A stretch of 64,000 bases of DNA from Corynebacterium lujinxingii (GTDB lineage Bacteria > Actinomycetota > Actinomycetes > Mycobacteriales > Mycobacteriaceae): assembly GCF_014490555.1 (NCBI RefSeq), contig NZ_CP061032.1, forward strand, positions 1,178,001-1,242,000. Direction: 5' to 3'. The translations under genes and the position numbers were made by a program. Positions 34,382 to 42,603 of this stretch are shown here, piece by piece. The notes beneath the pieces were generated by a model. That model was not told the origin of the DNA. It was given only the letters and a program-made list of their open reading frames with translations, and did no database searches. Each line of letters starts with the position of its first letter. Within the stretch, counting starts at the first letter, position 1.

Positions 34382-34455
34382 ACACACCATGGCGGAATGT
34401 GTCAGGCTCCTGGGGTTTTCGGGCCCGTCTGACAGATTCCGCCGGACAATGTCAG
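34379..34455 (-). promoter_or_regulatory. Mutually exclusive hairpins just after aspA
   Basis: Two local stems, 34379-34386/34398-34405 (8 bp) and 34429-34434/34450-34455 (6 bp), compete with a 15-bp long-range stem, 34391-34405 with 34429-34443 (one mismatch). This is the organisation of an attenuator or mRNA 3' stabiliser. It begins 6 bases after the aspA stop. Confidence 0.55.
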
Positions 34456-34461
34456 GGTCGA

Positions 34462-35910
34462 CTACTGCTCCCCGGCGTCGTCGGCGTTTTCTTCGTCGAC
34501 GTAGAGCTTGCCCCGGTACTCCGGGTGCATGAGGTTTTCCTTGCTCAGCAGCTGCTTGAGTTCGTCCTCCTCGATCAGGCCCTTTTCCAGCACCAAGTCG
34601 TAGACGCTCTTGCCGGTCTCGGCAGCCTCGCGGCCGATCAGGTCACCGTTGTGGTGGCCGATGACTGGGTTGAGGTAGGTCACGATGCCGATCGAGTTGG
34701 TCACATACGCCTCGCAGACGTCCTTGTTTGCGGTGATGCCGGTGACGCACTTCTCGCGCAGGGTCTTCGCCGCGTTGGCCAGCAGGCGAATCGACTCGAA
34801 CAGCGACTGCGCCATGACCGGCTCCATGACGTTGAGCTGGAGCTGGCCGGCCTCGGAGGCCATGGACACGGCCGCATCGTTGCCGAAGACCTTGAAGCAA
34901 ACCTGGTTGACCACCTCAGGGATGACCGGGTTGACCTTCGCCGGCATGATCGAGGAGCCGGCTTGGCGCTCCGGCAGGTTGATCTCGTTCAGACCGGTGC
35001 GCGGGCCAGACGACAGCAGACGCAGGTCGTTGGAGATCTTCGACAGCTTCATCGCCGCGCGCTTGAGTGCGCCGTGCATCGTCACGTAGTCGCCGGTGTC
35101 GGACGTCGCCTCGATGAGGTCCGGGGAGCTCTTCACGTCCAGGCCGGTGACCTCGCGCAGCGCCGAGACCACCTGGTCCTTGTAGCCGTTCGGGGTGTTG
35201 ATGCCGGTGCCGATCGCAGTAGCACCCAGGTTGACCTCGAGCAGCGATTCGGCAGCGCCGCTGATGGTGCGCTGTTCCTCGTTCAGGTTCGCGCCGAAGG
35301 CGGTGAACTCCTGCCCCAGCGTCATCGGCACGGCGTCCTGCAGCTGCGTGCGGCCCATCTTGATGATGTCGGAGAATTCATCACCCTTGGCACGCAGCGC
35401 CTTCTGCAGCTCGTCGAGCTCCTCCACCAGCCCCTGCACTGCGTAGTAGACACCCAGGCGCAGGCCCGTCGGGTAGGCGTCGTTGGTCGACTGGGACTTG
35501 TTCACGTCGTCGTTCGGGTTGATGACGTCGTAGGAGCCCTTCTCCTCACCGACGTGCTCCAGCGCGAGGTTCGCCACGACCTCGTTGGTGTTCATGTTCG
35601 CGGAGGTACCCGCGCCGCCTTGGAACGCGTCGATCGGGAACTGGTCCATGCAGCGGCCCTCGTCGAGGATCTGGTCGCACGCCCAGACAATCGCTTCGGC
35701 TTTCTCACGCGGCAGCACGTGCAAACGGCGGTTCGCAATTGCGGTCGCCTTCTTCACCTGCGCCATGCCACGGATGAACTCCGGGAAGTCATTGATGGTG
35801 GTGGCGGAGATCTGGAAGTTGTCCACCGCGCGCTGCGTGTGGATGCCGTAGTACGCGTCCGCGGGAACCTCGGCCTTTCCGAGGAGGTCTTCTTCAATTC
35901 GAGTGCTCAT
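34462..35910 (-). CDS. aspA: Aspartate ammonia-lyase
   Basis: 482-aa member of the fumarase/aspartase family converting aspartate to fumarate and ammonia. AspA rather than fumarase is indicated by YYGIHTQRAVDNF, DQFPIDAFQGGAGTSANMN and the signature loop GSSIMPAKVNPVIPE holding the catalytic Ser. Context with a Dcu carrier agrees. ATG 35910 (7 bases after TATAGT) is preferred to GTG 35919, which would overlap the -10 box. Confidence 0.94.
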   Translation of the reverse strand: MSTRIEEDLLGKAEVPADAYYGIHTQRAVDNFQISATTINDFPEFIRGMAQVKKATAIANRRLHVLPREKAEAIVWACDQILDEGRCMDQFPIDAFQGGAGTSANMNTNEVVANLALEHVGEEKGSYDVINPNDDVNKSQSTNDAYPTGLRLGVYYAVQGLVEELDELQKALRAKGDEFSDIIKMGRTQLQDAVPMTLGQEFTAFGANLNEEQRTISGAAESLLEVNLGATAIGTGINTPNGYKDQVVSALREVTGLDVKSSPDLIEATSDTGDYVTMHGALKRAAMKLSKISNDLRLLSSGPRTGLNEINLPERQAGSSIMPAKVNPVIPEVVNQVCFKVFGNDAAVSMASEAGQLQLNVMEPVMAQSLFESIRLLANAAKTLREKCVTGITANKDVCEAYVTNSIGIVTYLNPVIGHHNGDLIGREAAETGKSVYDLVLEKGLIEEDELKQLLSKENLMHPEYRGKLYVDEENADDAGEQ

Positions 35911-35917
35911 GGCTCTC

Positions 35918-35923
35918 ACTATA
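35918..35923 (-). promoter_or_regulatory. -10 box, leaderless promoter of aspA
   Basis: Minus-strand TATAGT, a near-consensus -10, with a 7-base gap to ATG 35910 and no ribosome-binding site. Confidence 0.6.
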
Positions 35924-35970
35924 CGTAGCGCATTGCTTGACGACGACGCCTTCCCCGCCCCGGCTCACCC

Positions 35971-36639
35971 CTATCGAGCAGCAGAAAACCAACGGTAAAC
36001 GTCACCGGCGTCAGCGCCGACAAAGTTCGCCGGGTCGAAGCGATAGACCCCTGCGGGGACGTCGTCGGCAAGCCCGAGCACCGCGCACCCGGCAGCCGCG
36101 CCTGCCGACATCCCGGTGAGCGAGTCCTCCACCACGAGACAGTCCCCCGGCTCTGCGTCTGCGCGCCGGGCCGCTTCGAGGTACATGTCCGGTGCCGGCT
36201 TCGGATGCGCAACCTCGTCGCCGGTGATCGACCCGGTGAAATAACCCCGGCCGATCGCGCCGATGCACGGGTCCGCCAGCACCCGTTCGGTGTTGGTGGT
36301 GACGTACATCGGCACGCCGTTAGCTTTTAAGGATGCGAGCACGCTCGGGATGCCGGGGTTGCACTCGATGCCGCCGGCGAACAGTTCCGCCATGCGGGCG
36401 AACATCCAGTCGCGGTAACGATCCACGTCGCCGTCGGCGAGTGTGTAGCCTGCCCAGTCGGCGACGATGCGCAGGGTGTTCGGGAAACTCCCGCCGATCG
36501 TGCCCTCGCGGACCTCGGGAGTTGGCCTGCGGCCCAGCAGCTCGCCCAGTTCGTAGGTGGCCTGCGCTCACAACGGCTCGGTGTCGATCAGCGTGCCGTC
36601 CATGTCCCAAAAGACGGCCGCGGGCTTCCGACTACTCAA
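35971..36639 (-). pseudogene. HAD-family phosphatase with in-frame TGA
   Basis: A 223-codon frame encoding a beta-phosphoglucomutase-like HAD hydrolase: FWDMDGTLIDTEPL (motif I), YVTTNTERVL (motif II), HPKPAPDMYLEAA (motif III Lys) and CLVVEDSLTGMSAG (motif IV). A TGA at 36568-36570 follows EPL where relatives have Trp (TGG), ending translation after about 23 residues; the rest is intact. The likely start is TTG 36639, overlapping the preceding stop. Either a recent nonsense mutation or a sequencing error. Confidence 0.8.
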
Positions 36640-37027
36640 ACTCAGGAAGGGCCTGCAGAGCCTCGTCGGTGGCGCCGGTCGCGGCGGATGCGCGGAACAC
36701 CAGCGTTTCAATGTCCGCCTTCTCCTCCGGCTCGAGCACCGCATAGGCGTGCTTCTCGTTAAAGGATTCCAGGCGCTGGTAGAACGGGGCGACTGCACCG
36801 ACGAGGGCGTCGGCCTCCGGGTCGTCGCCAAGCGCGTCGAGCCCGTCGAGGAACTGCTCGAGGAAGCCGCGCAGCTCCGGCAAGACGGACGGGTCGAACG
36901 GCTCCTCCCAGAGGTCCTTGTCATCCTCGGAGAGGTAGGAGCCGGATGCGAAGGTGGTCAGATCGTCGATGAACTCGTCAACCTCGGGCTGGAATTGGGC
37001 CCGGATGCTGTTTGCTGCTGCGCTCAT
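36632..37027 (-). CDS. Conserved hypothetical acidic protein
   Basis: 131-aa, strongly acidic, mostly helical protein of unknown function, without signal peptide, cysteines or recognisable catalytic motif (for example YLSEDDKDLWEEPFDP, LEQFLDGLDALGDDPEADAL). It sits 24 bases after mshC and overlaps the start of the HAD gene by 8 bases, so it is part of the uppP-mshC run. ATG 37027 has GGGG upstream. Confidence 0.7.
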   Translation of the reverse strand: MSAAANSIRAQFQPEVDEFIDDLTTFASGSYLSEDDKDLWEEPFDPSVLPELRGFLEQFLDGLDALGDDPEADALVGAVAPFYQRLESFNEKHAYAVLEPEEKADIETLVFRASAATGATDEALQALPEFE

Positions 37028-37051
37028 GTGCCCCATTGTGCTGGATTCGCC

Positions 37052-38266
37052 CTAAACCCGCACGCCCAGTAGCCCGTCCAGTGCCGTGGCGATGATGCCG
37101 TCGTGGTCGCCGCGGGCCTCATCGATGACGCGCAGGGCCGCGGGGGTGTCCAGGTCGTCCGCCAACGCAGCGCGCAACTTCTCGACGACCCGCTCCGCCT
37201 CGGCCTTATCAACCTGGTTGGAAAGCGCCTCGCGCCAACGGGCCAGACGGTCTTCCGCCTCAGCGAGGATGGCGTCGGAGAAATCGCGGTCCTGTCGGTA
37301 GTGCTGCGAGAACACCGACAGGCGGATCGCCGACGGCTCGTGGCCCTGCTCGCTCAACTTGTGCACAAAGACGAGGTTGCCCAGGGATTTGGACATCTTC
37401 ACGCCGTCGAGCGCGATCATGCCGGCGTGCACGTAATGGCCCGCCATGCGATCGACGTGATGCGCCGCTTCGGCGTGCGCGGCAGAGAACTCGTGGTGTG
37501 GAAACGCCAGGTCGGAGCCGCCGCCCTGGATCGCGAACTGCGCGCCGAGCCGGTTCGTCGCAATCGCGGAGCATTCCACGTGCCAGCCCGGGCGTCCTGC
37601 TCCGAACGGGGCGTCCCACGCGGGTTCGCCCTCGCGGTGGCCACGCCAGATCAGCGCGTCCAACGTGTCTCGCTTGCCCTCACGGTCCGGGTCGCCACCG
37701 CGCTCCGCGAAGTACTCCTCCATCGTGGCGCGGTCGAGGTTCGACTCGTAGCCGAACTGTTTGGTCGCGTGGATCGAGGCGTAGATGTCGCCGTGGTCGA
37801 GTTGGTAGGCGGCCCCTTCTTCGAGAAGCTTCTGCACCATCTCCACAACCTCGTCGACCGATTCCATCGCACCGATGTAATCGCGTGGCGGGATGACCGA
37901 GAGGATCTCCATGTCGCTGCGGAACAGGTCAATCTGGCTGGCGCCGAGCTCTCGCCAATCCACACCGTCGCGTTCGGCGCGCTCGAACAACGGGTCGTCC
38001 ACGTCGGTGATGTTCTGCACGTAGTGGACTTTGTGGCCGTTGGCAAGCAGCTGGCGCTGCACCAGGTCGAACGTGAGATAGGTTGCGGCGTGACCGAGGT
38101 GGGTCGAGTCGTACGGGGTGATACCACAGACGTAGAGACCCACCTCGCCGTTGCTGTCCGGAGTGGTGTCGACTGCTTTGACCTGCTGGTCAGCGGTGTC
38201 GTAGAGCTTCAGCGGAACCGGATTGCCGGCGACCGCGGGAACAGACGGTGTGGGCCAAGAATGCAT
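37052..38266 (-). CDS. mshC: Mycothiol ligase MshC
   Basis: 404-aa cysteinyl-tRNA-synthetase-like enzyme that ligates cysteine to GlcN-Ins in mycothiol synthesis. The zinc/HIGH region VCGITPYDSTHLGHAATY (about residue 40), GWHVECSAIA (zinc ligands) and the KMSKS loop GVKMSKSLGN (about 285) are present; the tRNA-binding domains of true CysRS are absent, giving the shorter length. ATG 38266 lies 7 bases after a TAGGGT that includes the uppP stop. Confidence 0.95.
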   Translation of the reverse strand: MHSWPTPSVPAVAGNPVPLKLYDTADQQVKAVDTTPDSNGEVGLYVCGITPYDSTHLGHAATYLTFDLVQRQLLANGHKVHYVQNITDVDDPLFERAERDGVDWRELGASQIDLFRSDMEILSVIPPRDYIGAMESVDEVVEMVQKLLEEGAAYQLDHGDIYASIHATKQFGYESNLDRATMEEYFAERGGDPDREGKRDTLDALIWRGHREGEPAWDAPFGAGRPGWHVECSAIATNRLGAQFAIQGGGSDLAFPHHEFSAAHAEAAHHVDRMAGHYVHAGMIALDGVKMSKSLGNLVFVHKLSEQGHEPSAIRLSVFSQHYRQDRDFSDAILAEAEDRLARWREALSNQVDKAEAERVVEKLRAALADDLDTPAALRVIDEARGDHDGIIATALDGLLGVRV

Positions 38267-38273
38267 GGCGACC

Positions 38274-38279
38274 ACCCTA
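38274..38279 (-). promoter_or_regulatory. Possible -10 box for mshC built on the uppP stop codon
   Basis: Minus-strand TAGGGT starts with the uppP TAG and ends 7 bases before the mshC ATG. Confidence 0.35.
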
Positions 38280-39107
38280 CACAGGCTGCATGACACCGGT
38301 TGCAAGCAGAATCATCACGATCACGCCAAGCGGGATGCGGTACGCCGCGAACCAGGCGAAGGAGTGGTTGGAGACGAACTTGAGCAGCCAGGCAATGGAG
38401 ATGTAGCCGACCACGAAACCGATGCCGGAGCCCACAAGCAGTTGCAAGCCCGATGCGGCCTGGCCGGCCTGGGGGTTAAACGCGTCCGGCAGCGAGAACA
38501 GGCCGGAGGCGAGCACCGCGGGGATCGCCAGCAGGAAGCTGAACCGGGTGGCCACCTCGCGGTCGAGGTTGCGCAGCAGACCTCCCGAGATCGTGCCGCC
38601 GGAACGCGACACACCCGGGATAAGGGCCAGGCACTGCCACAAGCCCATGACGATGGCGTCCTTCATGGTCAACTCATCGAAACCGCGCTGCTTCTTGCCG
38701 TAGCGCTCGGCGAGGATGAATACGAAGGAAAACAGGATGAGCACAGTGGCGGTGATCCACAGGTTGCGGAAATTTTCCCGGATGAGGTCCTTCAGCAGCA
38801 CGCCCGCGATGCCGACCGGAATCGTGCCGACGATGACCATCCAGCCCATGCGGTAGTCGAAACCGCGCTTCGCCTTGTCAAATAGCCCGGCGAACCAGGC
38901 GGTGAGGATGCGCCAAATGTCTTTGGCGAAGAAAACGAGCACCGCCAATTCCGTGCCCAGCTGGATTACTGCGGTAAAGCTTGCGCCCGCGTCTTCGCCC
39001 CAGAACAGTTCGGACACGATTCGCAGGTGGCCCGAGGAGGACACCGGGAGAAACTCCGTTAAGCCCTGCACAATCGAGAGGACAATCACCTGTAGCCACG
39101 ACATCAT
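38277..39107 (-). CDS. uppP: Undecaprenyl-diphosphatase UppP
   Basis: 276-aa membrane enzyme recycling undecaprenyl pyrophosphate for peptidoglycan synthesis; also gives bacitracin resistance. VQGLTEFLPVSSSGHL (about residue 15) and PGVSRSGGTISGGLL (about 165) are the two active-site motifs, in a protein with about eight membrane helices. It precedes mshC by 10 bases. Confidence 0.96.
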   Translation of the reverse strand: MMSWLQVIVLSIVQGLTEFLPVSSSGHLRIVSELFWGEDAGASFTAVIQLGTELAVLVFFAKDIWRILTAWFAGLFDKAKRGFDYRMGWMVIVGTIPVGIAGVLLKDLIRENFRNLWITATVLILFSFVFILAERYGKKQRGFDELTMKDAIVMGLWQCLALIPGVSRSGGTISGGLLRNLDREVATRFSFLLAIPAVLASGLFSLPDAFNPQAGQAASGLQLLVGSGIGFVVGYISIAWLLKFVSNHSFAWFAAYRIPLGVIVMILLATGVMQPV

Positions 39108-39115
39108 GGCGTCAC

Positions 39116-39121
39116 ACCCTA
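39116..39121 (-). promoter_or_regulatory. -10 box, leaderless promoter of uppP
   Basis: Minus-strand TAGGGT with an 8-base gap to ATG 39107. Confidence 0.45.
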
Positions 39122-39163
39122 CTCTGCAGGCCGGACGATCACGGAACGCCCGCGCCGGATTGC

Positions 39164-39169
39164 TAGGCT
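39164..39169 (+). promoter_or_regulatory. -10 box, leaderless promoter of lipoprotein gene
   Basis: TAGGCT with a 7-base gap to GTG 39177. Confidence 0.5.
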
Positions 39170-39176
39170 TTCGAGC

Positions 39177-40214
39177 GTGATTGCTCGTCGTTTAACTCCC
39201 CGTTTTACCGCTTCCGCGGCGCTTGCCGTGGCGCTTCCGCTTTCACTCGCCGCGTGCGGAGCCTCTCCGAACGCGAAGATCGACGAAGCCGGCGGCGAGG
39301 CGGCGGCCAATATGGGCAGCGCGGAGCCCGCACAATCCCCCGCCGCTTCTGATCCGGCCGGCCAGGTGGTCGCGTTCGAGGCCGTGCGCGACCTCGATAC
39401 CACCGACGGTGTAGTCGGTGTGCGCACCGACGACTCGCTCATCCTCGGCTCGCTGGAGGAGGTCGTCGACGGCAAGGGCGAGACGCACCAGCTCGACGCT
39501 TCGTGCGGAGATGTTTCGGCGAACGCGGGTTCCTTCGCGGTGGCGTGCGACGGTGAGATCCGCGTCTTCGGTCAGGCAGAGCAGACGATTACTACCGAGG
39601 AGCCGGTCACCTCTGCCACCGTGGTCTCCAGCGGCCAGGTGCTCGCGGGCAGCGACTCCGAACGCAAGGTGTGGGTCTTCGACGGCGGCGAACTTGCAGA
39701 CACCATCGACGTCGCGCGCGAGACCGACCAGCTCCAGGCAGTCCCCGAGGAGGGCCAGGACGACGCGGTGGTGCGCACCAATAGCTTCGACACCACCATC
39801 CAGGACATTGACTGGCACGGCTCCCGCCAGGGCGGCACGCTGCGCGTCGGACTCGGAGTGGGGAAAGTTGCCGCTGGCGAGCACGGCCTCGTCCTCGCCG
39901 CCGATTCCACCGGTAACCAGATTCTCGTCTACACCACCGACGACATCATCCGACTGCAGCAGAGCGCTCCCGTGCCGGAGGGGCCGTGGGACGTGGCGTG
40001 GGATTCGTCGCAACGCTTGGCGTGGGTGAGCTCGCTTGCCGAAAACACCGCGACCGGCTGGGACATCTCCCAGGGCATACCGCTGGAGCGCAAGCGCTTT
40101 GCGACGATCGCCAACGCGCAGAGCATGATCACGCTTGACGACGGCACCGTCGTCCTTGCCTCCGCCACCGGAGACGGCATCCAAATCGTCCACCCGGACG
40201 AGCAGCAGAATTAG
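39177..40214 (+). CDS. Lipoprotein with predicted beta-propeller
   Basis: 345-aa secreted lipoprotein. The signal peptide ends in lipobox LSLAAC (Cys 27), followed by an Ala/Ser-rich linker. The rest is beta-rich with repeats of the kind seen in propellers (VLAGSDSERKVWVFDGG, LAADSTGNQILVYTTDD, VWD-like steps), but no enzyme motif. By position beside pyrD it corresponds to LppL (Rv2138); function unknown. The stop lies 9 bases before pyrD, so both are probably cotranscribed. Confidence 0.85.
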   Translation: MIARRLTPRFTASAALAVALPLSLAACGASPNAKIDEAGGEAAANMGSAEPAQSPAASDPAGQVVAFEAVRDLDTTDGVVGVRTDDSLILGSLEEVVDGKGETHQLDASCGDVSANAGSFAVACDGEIRVFGQAEQTITTEEPVTSATVVSSGQVLAGSDSERKVWVFDGGELADTIDVARETDQLQAVPEEGQDDAVVRTNSFDTTIQDIDWHGSRQGGTLRVGLGVGKVAAGEHGLVLAADSTGNQILVYTTDDIIRLQQSAPVPEGPWDVAWDSSQRLAWVSSLAENTATGWDISQGIPLERKRFATIANAQSMITLDDGTVVLASATGDGIQIVHPDEQQN

Positions 40215-40223
40215 GAGCCACCA

Positions 40224-41315
40224 ATGAGTCTGTACGACGCCTTGTACCCCCGCGCGCTGAAACTGATGTTTCTGCTTCCGCCGGAGCGAATCCACGAGAT
40301 CATCATGTTCGCGCTGCGCACGCTCGACGCGGTGGGCCCGGCCAACCGCGCAATGGAAAAGTTTGTGCGCGTGCACGATCCGGTGCTGCGGCAGACAGTC
40401 TTCGGCGTAGACTTCCCTGCCCCATTGGGGTTGGCAGCCGGTTTTGACAAAAATGCCGAGGCGATCGACGCCTGGGGTGCGGTCGGGTTCGGCTACACCG
40501 AGCTGGGCACTGTGACGCCGAAGCCGCAGCCGGGCAACCCGGCCCCGCGCCTGTACCGTCTCCCCGCGGACAAGGCGATCTTGAACCGCATGGGATTTAA
40601 CAACAACGGCGCTCTCGTCGTCGCCGACAACCTGCGCTCGCGCAAGTCGGACGATGTGGTGGGCATCAACATCGGCAAGAACAAGACCTCTGAGGACGCC
40701 GTTGCGGACTACCGCGCTACCGCGACCACACTCGGCCCGTTGGCCGATTACTTGGTGGTCAACGTCTCGTCGCCGAACACCCCGGGCCTTCGCGACCTGC
40801 AGGCGGTCGAGGAATTGCGCCCGATCCTGAAAGTGGTCAAGGAATCGACCACTACCCCAGTACTGGTGAAGATCGCACCGGATCTTTCCGACCACGACAT
40901 CGACGCCGTGGCAGATCTCTCCGTCGAACTGGGGCTCGACGGCATCGTGGCCACCAACACCACCATTTCCCGCGACGGCCTGAAGACCGACGCCGCCGAG
41001 GTGAAGGAGATGGGCGCCGGCGGCATCTCCGGCGCACCACTCAACGCCCGCGCACTTGAGGTGCTCAAGCGGCTGCGCGAGCGCGTGGGCGACAAGCAGG
41101 TGCTCATCAGCGTCGGCGGCATCACGACTCCCGAGCAGGCCTGGGAACGCATCGCTGCGGGCGCGTCGCTACTCCAGGGCTACACCCCGTTCATCTATGG
41201 CGGCCCAGGCTGGATTTACAAGATCCACCGTGGCATTGCCAAGCAGATCAAGGCCCACGGCCTGGATTCGATCGAGCAGGCCGTGGGCAGCGGACTCGAG
41301 TGGAAGGCGCTTTAG
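40224..41315 (+). CDS. pyrD: Dihydroorotate dehydrogenase (quinone), class 2
   Basis: 363-aa flavoenzyme of pyrimidine synthesis that passes electrons to menaquinone. An N-terminal amphipathic membrane helix (LYPRALKLMFLLPPERIHEI) marks class 2; FMN contacts PAPLGLAAGFDKN and the catalytic Ser in VVNVSSPNTPGLR are present, as is VGGITTPEQAWERI. AGGAG precedes ATG 40224. Stop overlaps that of the next convergent gene (TTAG, 41312-41315). Confidence 0.96.
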   Translation: MSLYDALYPRALKLMFLLPPERIHEIIMFALRTLDAVGPANRAMEKFVRVHDPVLRQTVFGVDFPAPLGLAAGFDKNAEAIDAWGAVGFGYTELGTVTPKPQPGNPAPRLYRLPADKAILNRMGFNNNGALVVADNLRSRKSDDVVGINIGKNKTSEDAVADYRATATTLGPLADYLVVNVSSPNTPGLRDLQAVEELRPILKVVKESTTTPVLVKIAPDLSDHDIDAVADLSVELGLDGIVATNTTISRDGLKTDAAEVKEMGAGGISGAPLNARALEVLKRLRERVGDKQVLISVGGITTPEQAWERIAAGASLLQGYTPFIYGGPGWIYKIHRGIAKQIKAHGLDSIEQAVGSGLEWKAL

Positions 41316-41668
41316 CGCTTCGCCTGCACGCTGCGCCGTAGAATCACGGCGCAGAATCCGGCGGCGATTGCCCAGGCGACGAGCCACACGGGAGTCGTGG
41401 TCAAGAGCACGCTGTCCGGCAAAATCACCCCAAGGCCAATGAGCAGCACTGCGCCGAAGAGCACTACCACTTGAGTACGCGAGCCCTGCTGCTCTGTGCT
41501 CGTGGTGGCGAATGCGCCAACGAGCGCAACCGCCACTAGCACGGTGAGCACCTGCGGGGAGATCGCAAATGTCGCCTCGCCGCGGAAGAACGCCACCAAA
41601 GCGTAGAGAATCAAAACGGCGGCGATGCCCAAAAATGCGCCGCCGACACGAAGCTGCACGGGAACCAT
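41312..41668 (-). CDS. Small integral membrane protein
   Basis: 118-aa hypothetical protein with about four hydrophobic segments (residues 8-28, 37-55, 65-82, 91-110) and short polar loops; basic C-terminus (RRSVQAKR). No family recognised. It begins 10 bases after the PEBP gene with AGG upstream of ATG 41668, so the two form a unit. Confidence 0.7.
   Translation of the reverse strand: MVPVQLRVGGAFLGIAAVLILYALVAFFRGEATFAISPQVLTVLVAVALVGAFATTSTEQQGSRTQVVVLFGAVLLIGLGVILPDSVLLTTTPVWLVAWAIAAGFCAVILRRSVQAKR
41331..41354. other. Hairpin after pyrD within the convergent gene
   Basis: Perfect 9-bp arms CTGCGCCGT and ACGGCGCAG around AGAATC, 15 bases after the pyrD stop. No T-run follows, so terminator function is uncertain. 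Confidence 0.4.
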
Positions 41669-41678
41669 CCGGTGGCCT

Positions 41679-42212
41679 CTACTTGTTTTCGTACCAGCCC
41701 CAGGTGATCGCCCGGCCAAGCGCGTGGAAGTTCAGGTTGAAGCCGAGCTGGGTGGGGTTAGCGATCTCATCGGCGGGCAATTCAGTGTCCACTGCGTGCA
41801 CGACGTAGAGGTAGCGGTGCGGGCCGTGTCCGCCCGGAGGGTTCGCACCGTAGTAACCCTGAATACCGGAATCGCCGGCGAGCACCACCGCCCCGACGCC
41901 CAAGTCCTCCTTCGCGCCCGCACCTGCTGGGAGCTCGGTGACATCGGCCGGAATGTTAAACGCGGACCAGTGCCAGAAGCCGGAGGCAGTCGGGGCATCG
42001 GGGTCGAAGCAGGTCACCGCGTAGGTCTTCGTGCCCTCAGGCGCGCCGGTCCACGCGAGTTGCGGACTGGTGGCGTCGTCGCCGGCAAGTTTGTCGTCGA
42101 GACGCTCGCCCTCGACGATGTCCTCCGAGGTCAACTCGAACGACGGGACATCCGCGAGTGGCGCGTAAGGGTCGGGGCCGGGGAAGCGATCGGAATCGTA
42201 TGAAGCAGTCAT
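41679..42212 (-). CDS. YbhB/PEBP-family protein
   Basis: 177-aa phosphatidylethanolamine-binding-like protein, orthologous by context (next to pyrD) to mycobacterial TB18.6. Conserved ligand-site strands are seen: CFDPDAPTASGFWHWSAFNI (about 72-91) and GANPPGGHGPHRYLYVVHA (about 125-143). No signal peptide. Family members bind anionic ligands; role in bacteria is unclear. TAGGA lies before ATG 42212. Confidence 0.9.
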   Translation of the reverse strand: MTASYDSDRFPGPDPYAPLADVPSFELTSEDIVEGERLDDKLAGDDATSPQLAWTGAPEGTKTYAVTCFDPDAPTASGFWHWSAFNIPADVTELPAGAGAKEDLGVGAVVLAGDSGIQGYYGANPPGGHGPHRYLYVVHAVDTELPADEIANPTQLGFNLNFHALGRAITWGWYENK

Positions 42213-42369
42213 GCACTCATTCCTACCTGACTTCCCGTGATGGTCGCCACTACTCCGCAGATATAGTTGCGTACATCTCCCGCTACAAGACCAGCGTGGC
42301 AAACGAACCCGATTTCAGAATGCCAACGGTGAGATTATCCATCAGCAAATCACCCGTTAAGCTGGCGAT

Positions 42370-42398
42370 TTGGCACTGTCGGAGACCACCCCTATAGT
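42370..42398 (+). promoter_or_regulatory. Promoter of tRNA-Leu
   Basis: TTGGCA (42370-42375), 17-base spacer and TATAGT (42393-42398), 40 bases before the tRNA: the best housekeeping promoter in the window. Confidence 0.8.
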
Positions 42399-42438
42399 TA
42401 AGCGAGTGCCCAGCCGAGAGGCTGAACAAACACCCAAA

Positions 42439-42527
42439 GCCCGGGTGGCGGAATGGCAGACGCGCTAGCTTGAGGTGCTAGTGTCCTATTAACGGACGTG
42501 GGGGTTCAAGTCCCCCTCCGGGCACCA
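42439..42527 (+). tRNA. tRNA-Leu (anticodon GAG)
   Basis: Class-II tRNA of 89 nt with CCA encoded. Acceptor GCCCGGG pairs with TCCGGGC; anticodon stem CTAGC/GCTAG holds loop TTGAGGT, anticodon GAG; a long variable arm with GTCC/GGAC follows; the T-arm is GGGGG-TTCAAGT-CCCCC. It reads CUC and CUU codons. Confidence 0.95.
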
Positions 42528-42530
42528 CAG

Positions 42531-42575
42531 ATGTCTCGCAACATAGTTCCGGAAACTATGAGCGAGACATTTTTC
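42531..42575 (+). terminator. Terminator of tRNA-Leu
   Basis: Outer arms ATGTCTCGC (42531-42539) and GCGAGACAT (42562-42570), an inner CATAGTT/AACTATG stem, then a T-run. Strong intrinsic terminator four bases after the CCA. Confidence 0.9.
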
Positions 42576-42603
42576 ATATACGCGCCAGATCGGAGGCACT
42601 CGG

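Noticed and set aside
36432..36639. Frameshift as the cause of the HAD gene break
   Set aside because: Upstream and downstream parts are in the same frame; only a TGA codon separates them.
42439..42527. tRNA-Leu as an integration site
   Set aside because: No integrase, no direct repeat of the tRNA 3' end, and flanking genes are ordinary backbone.
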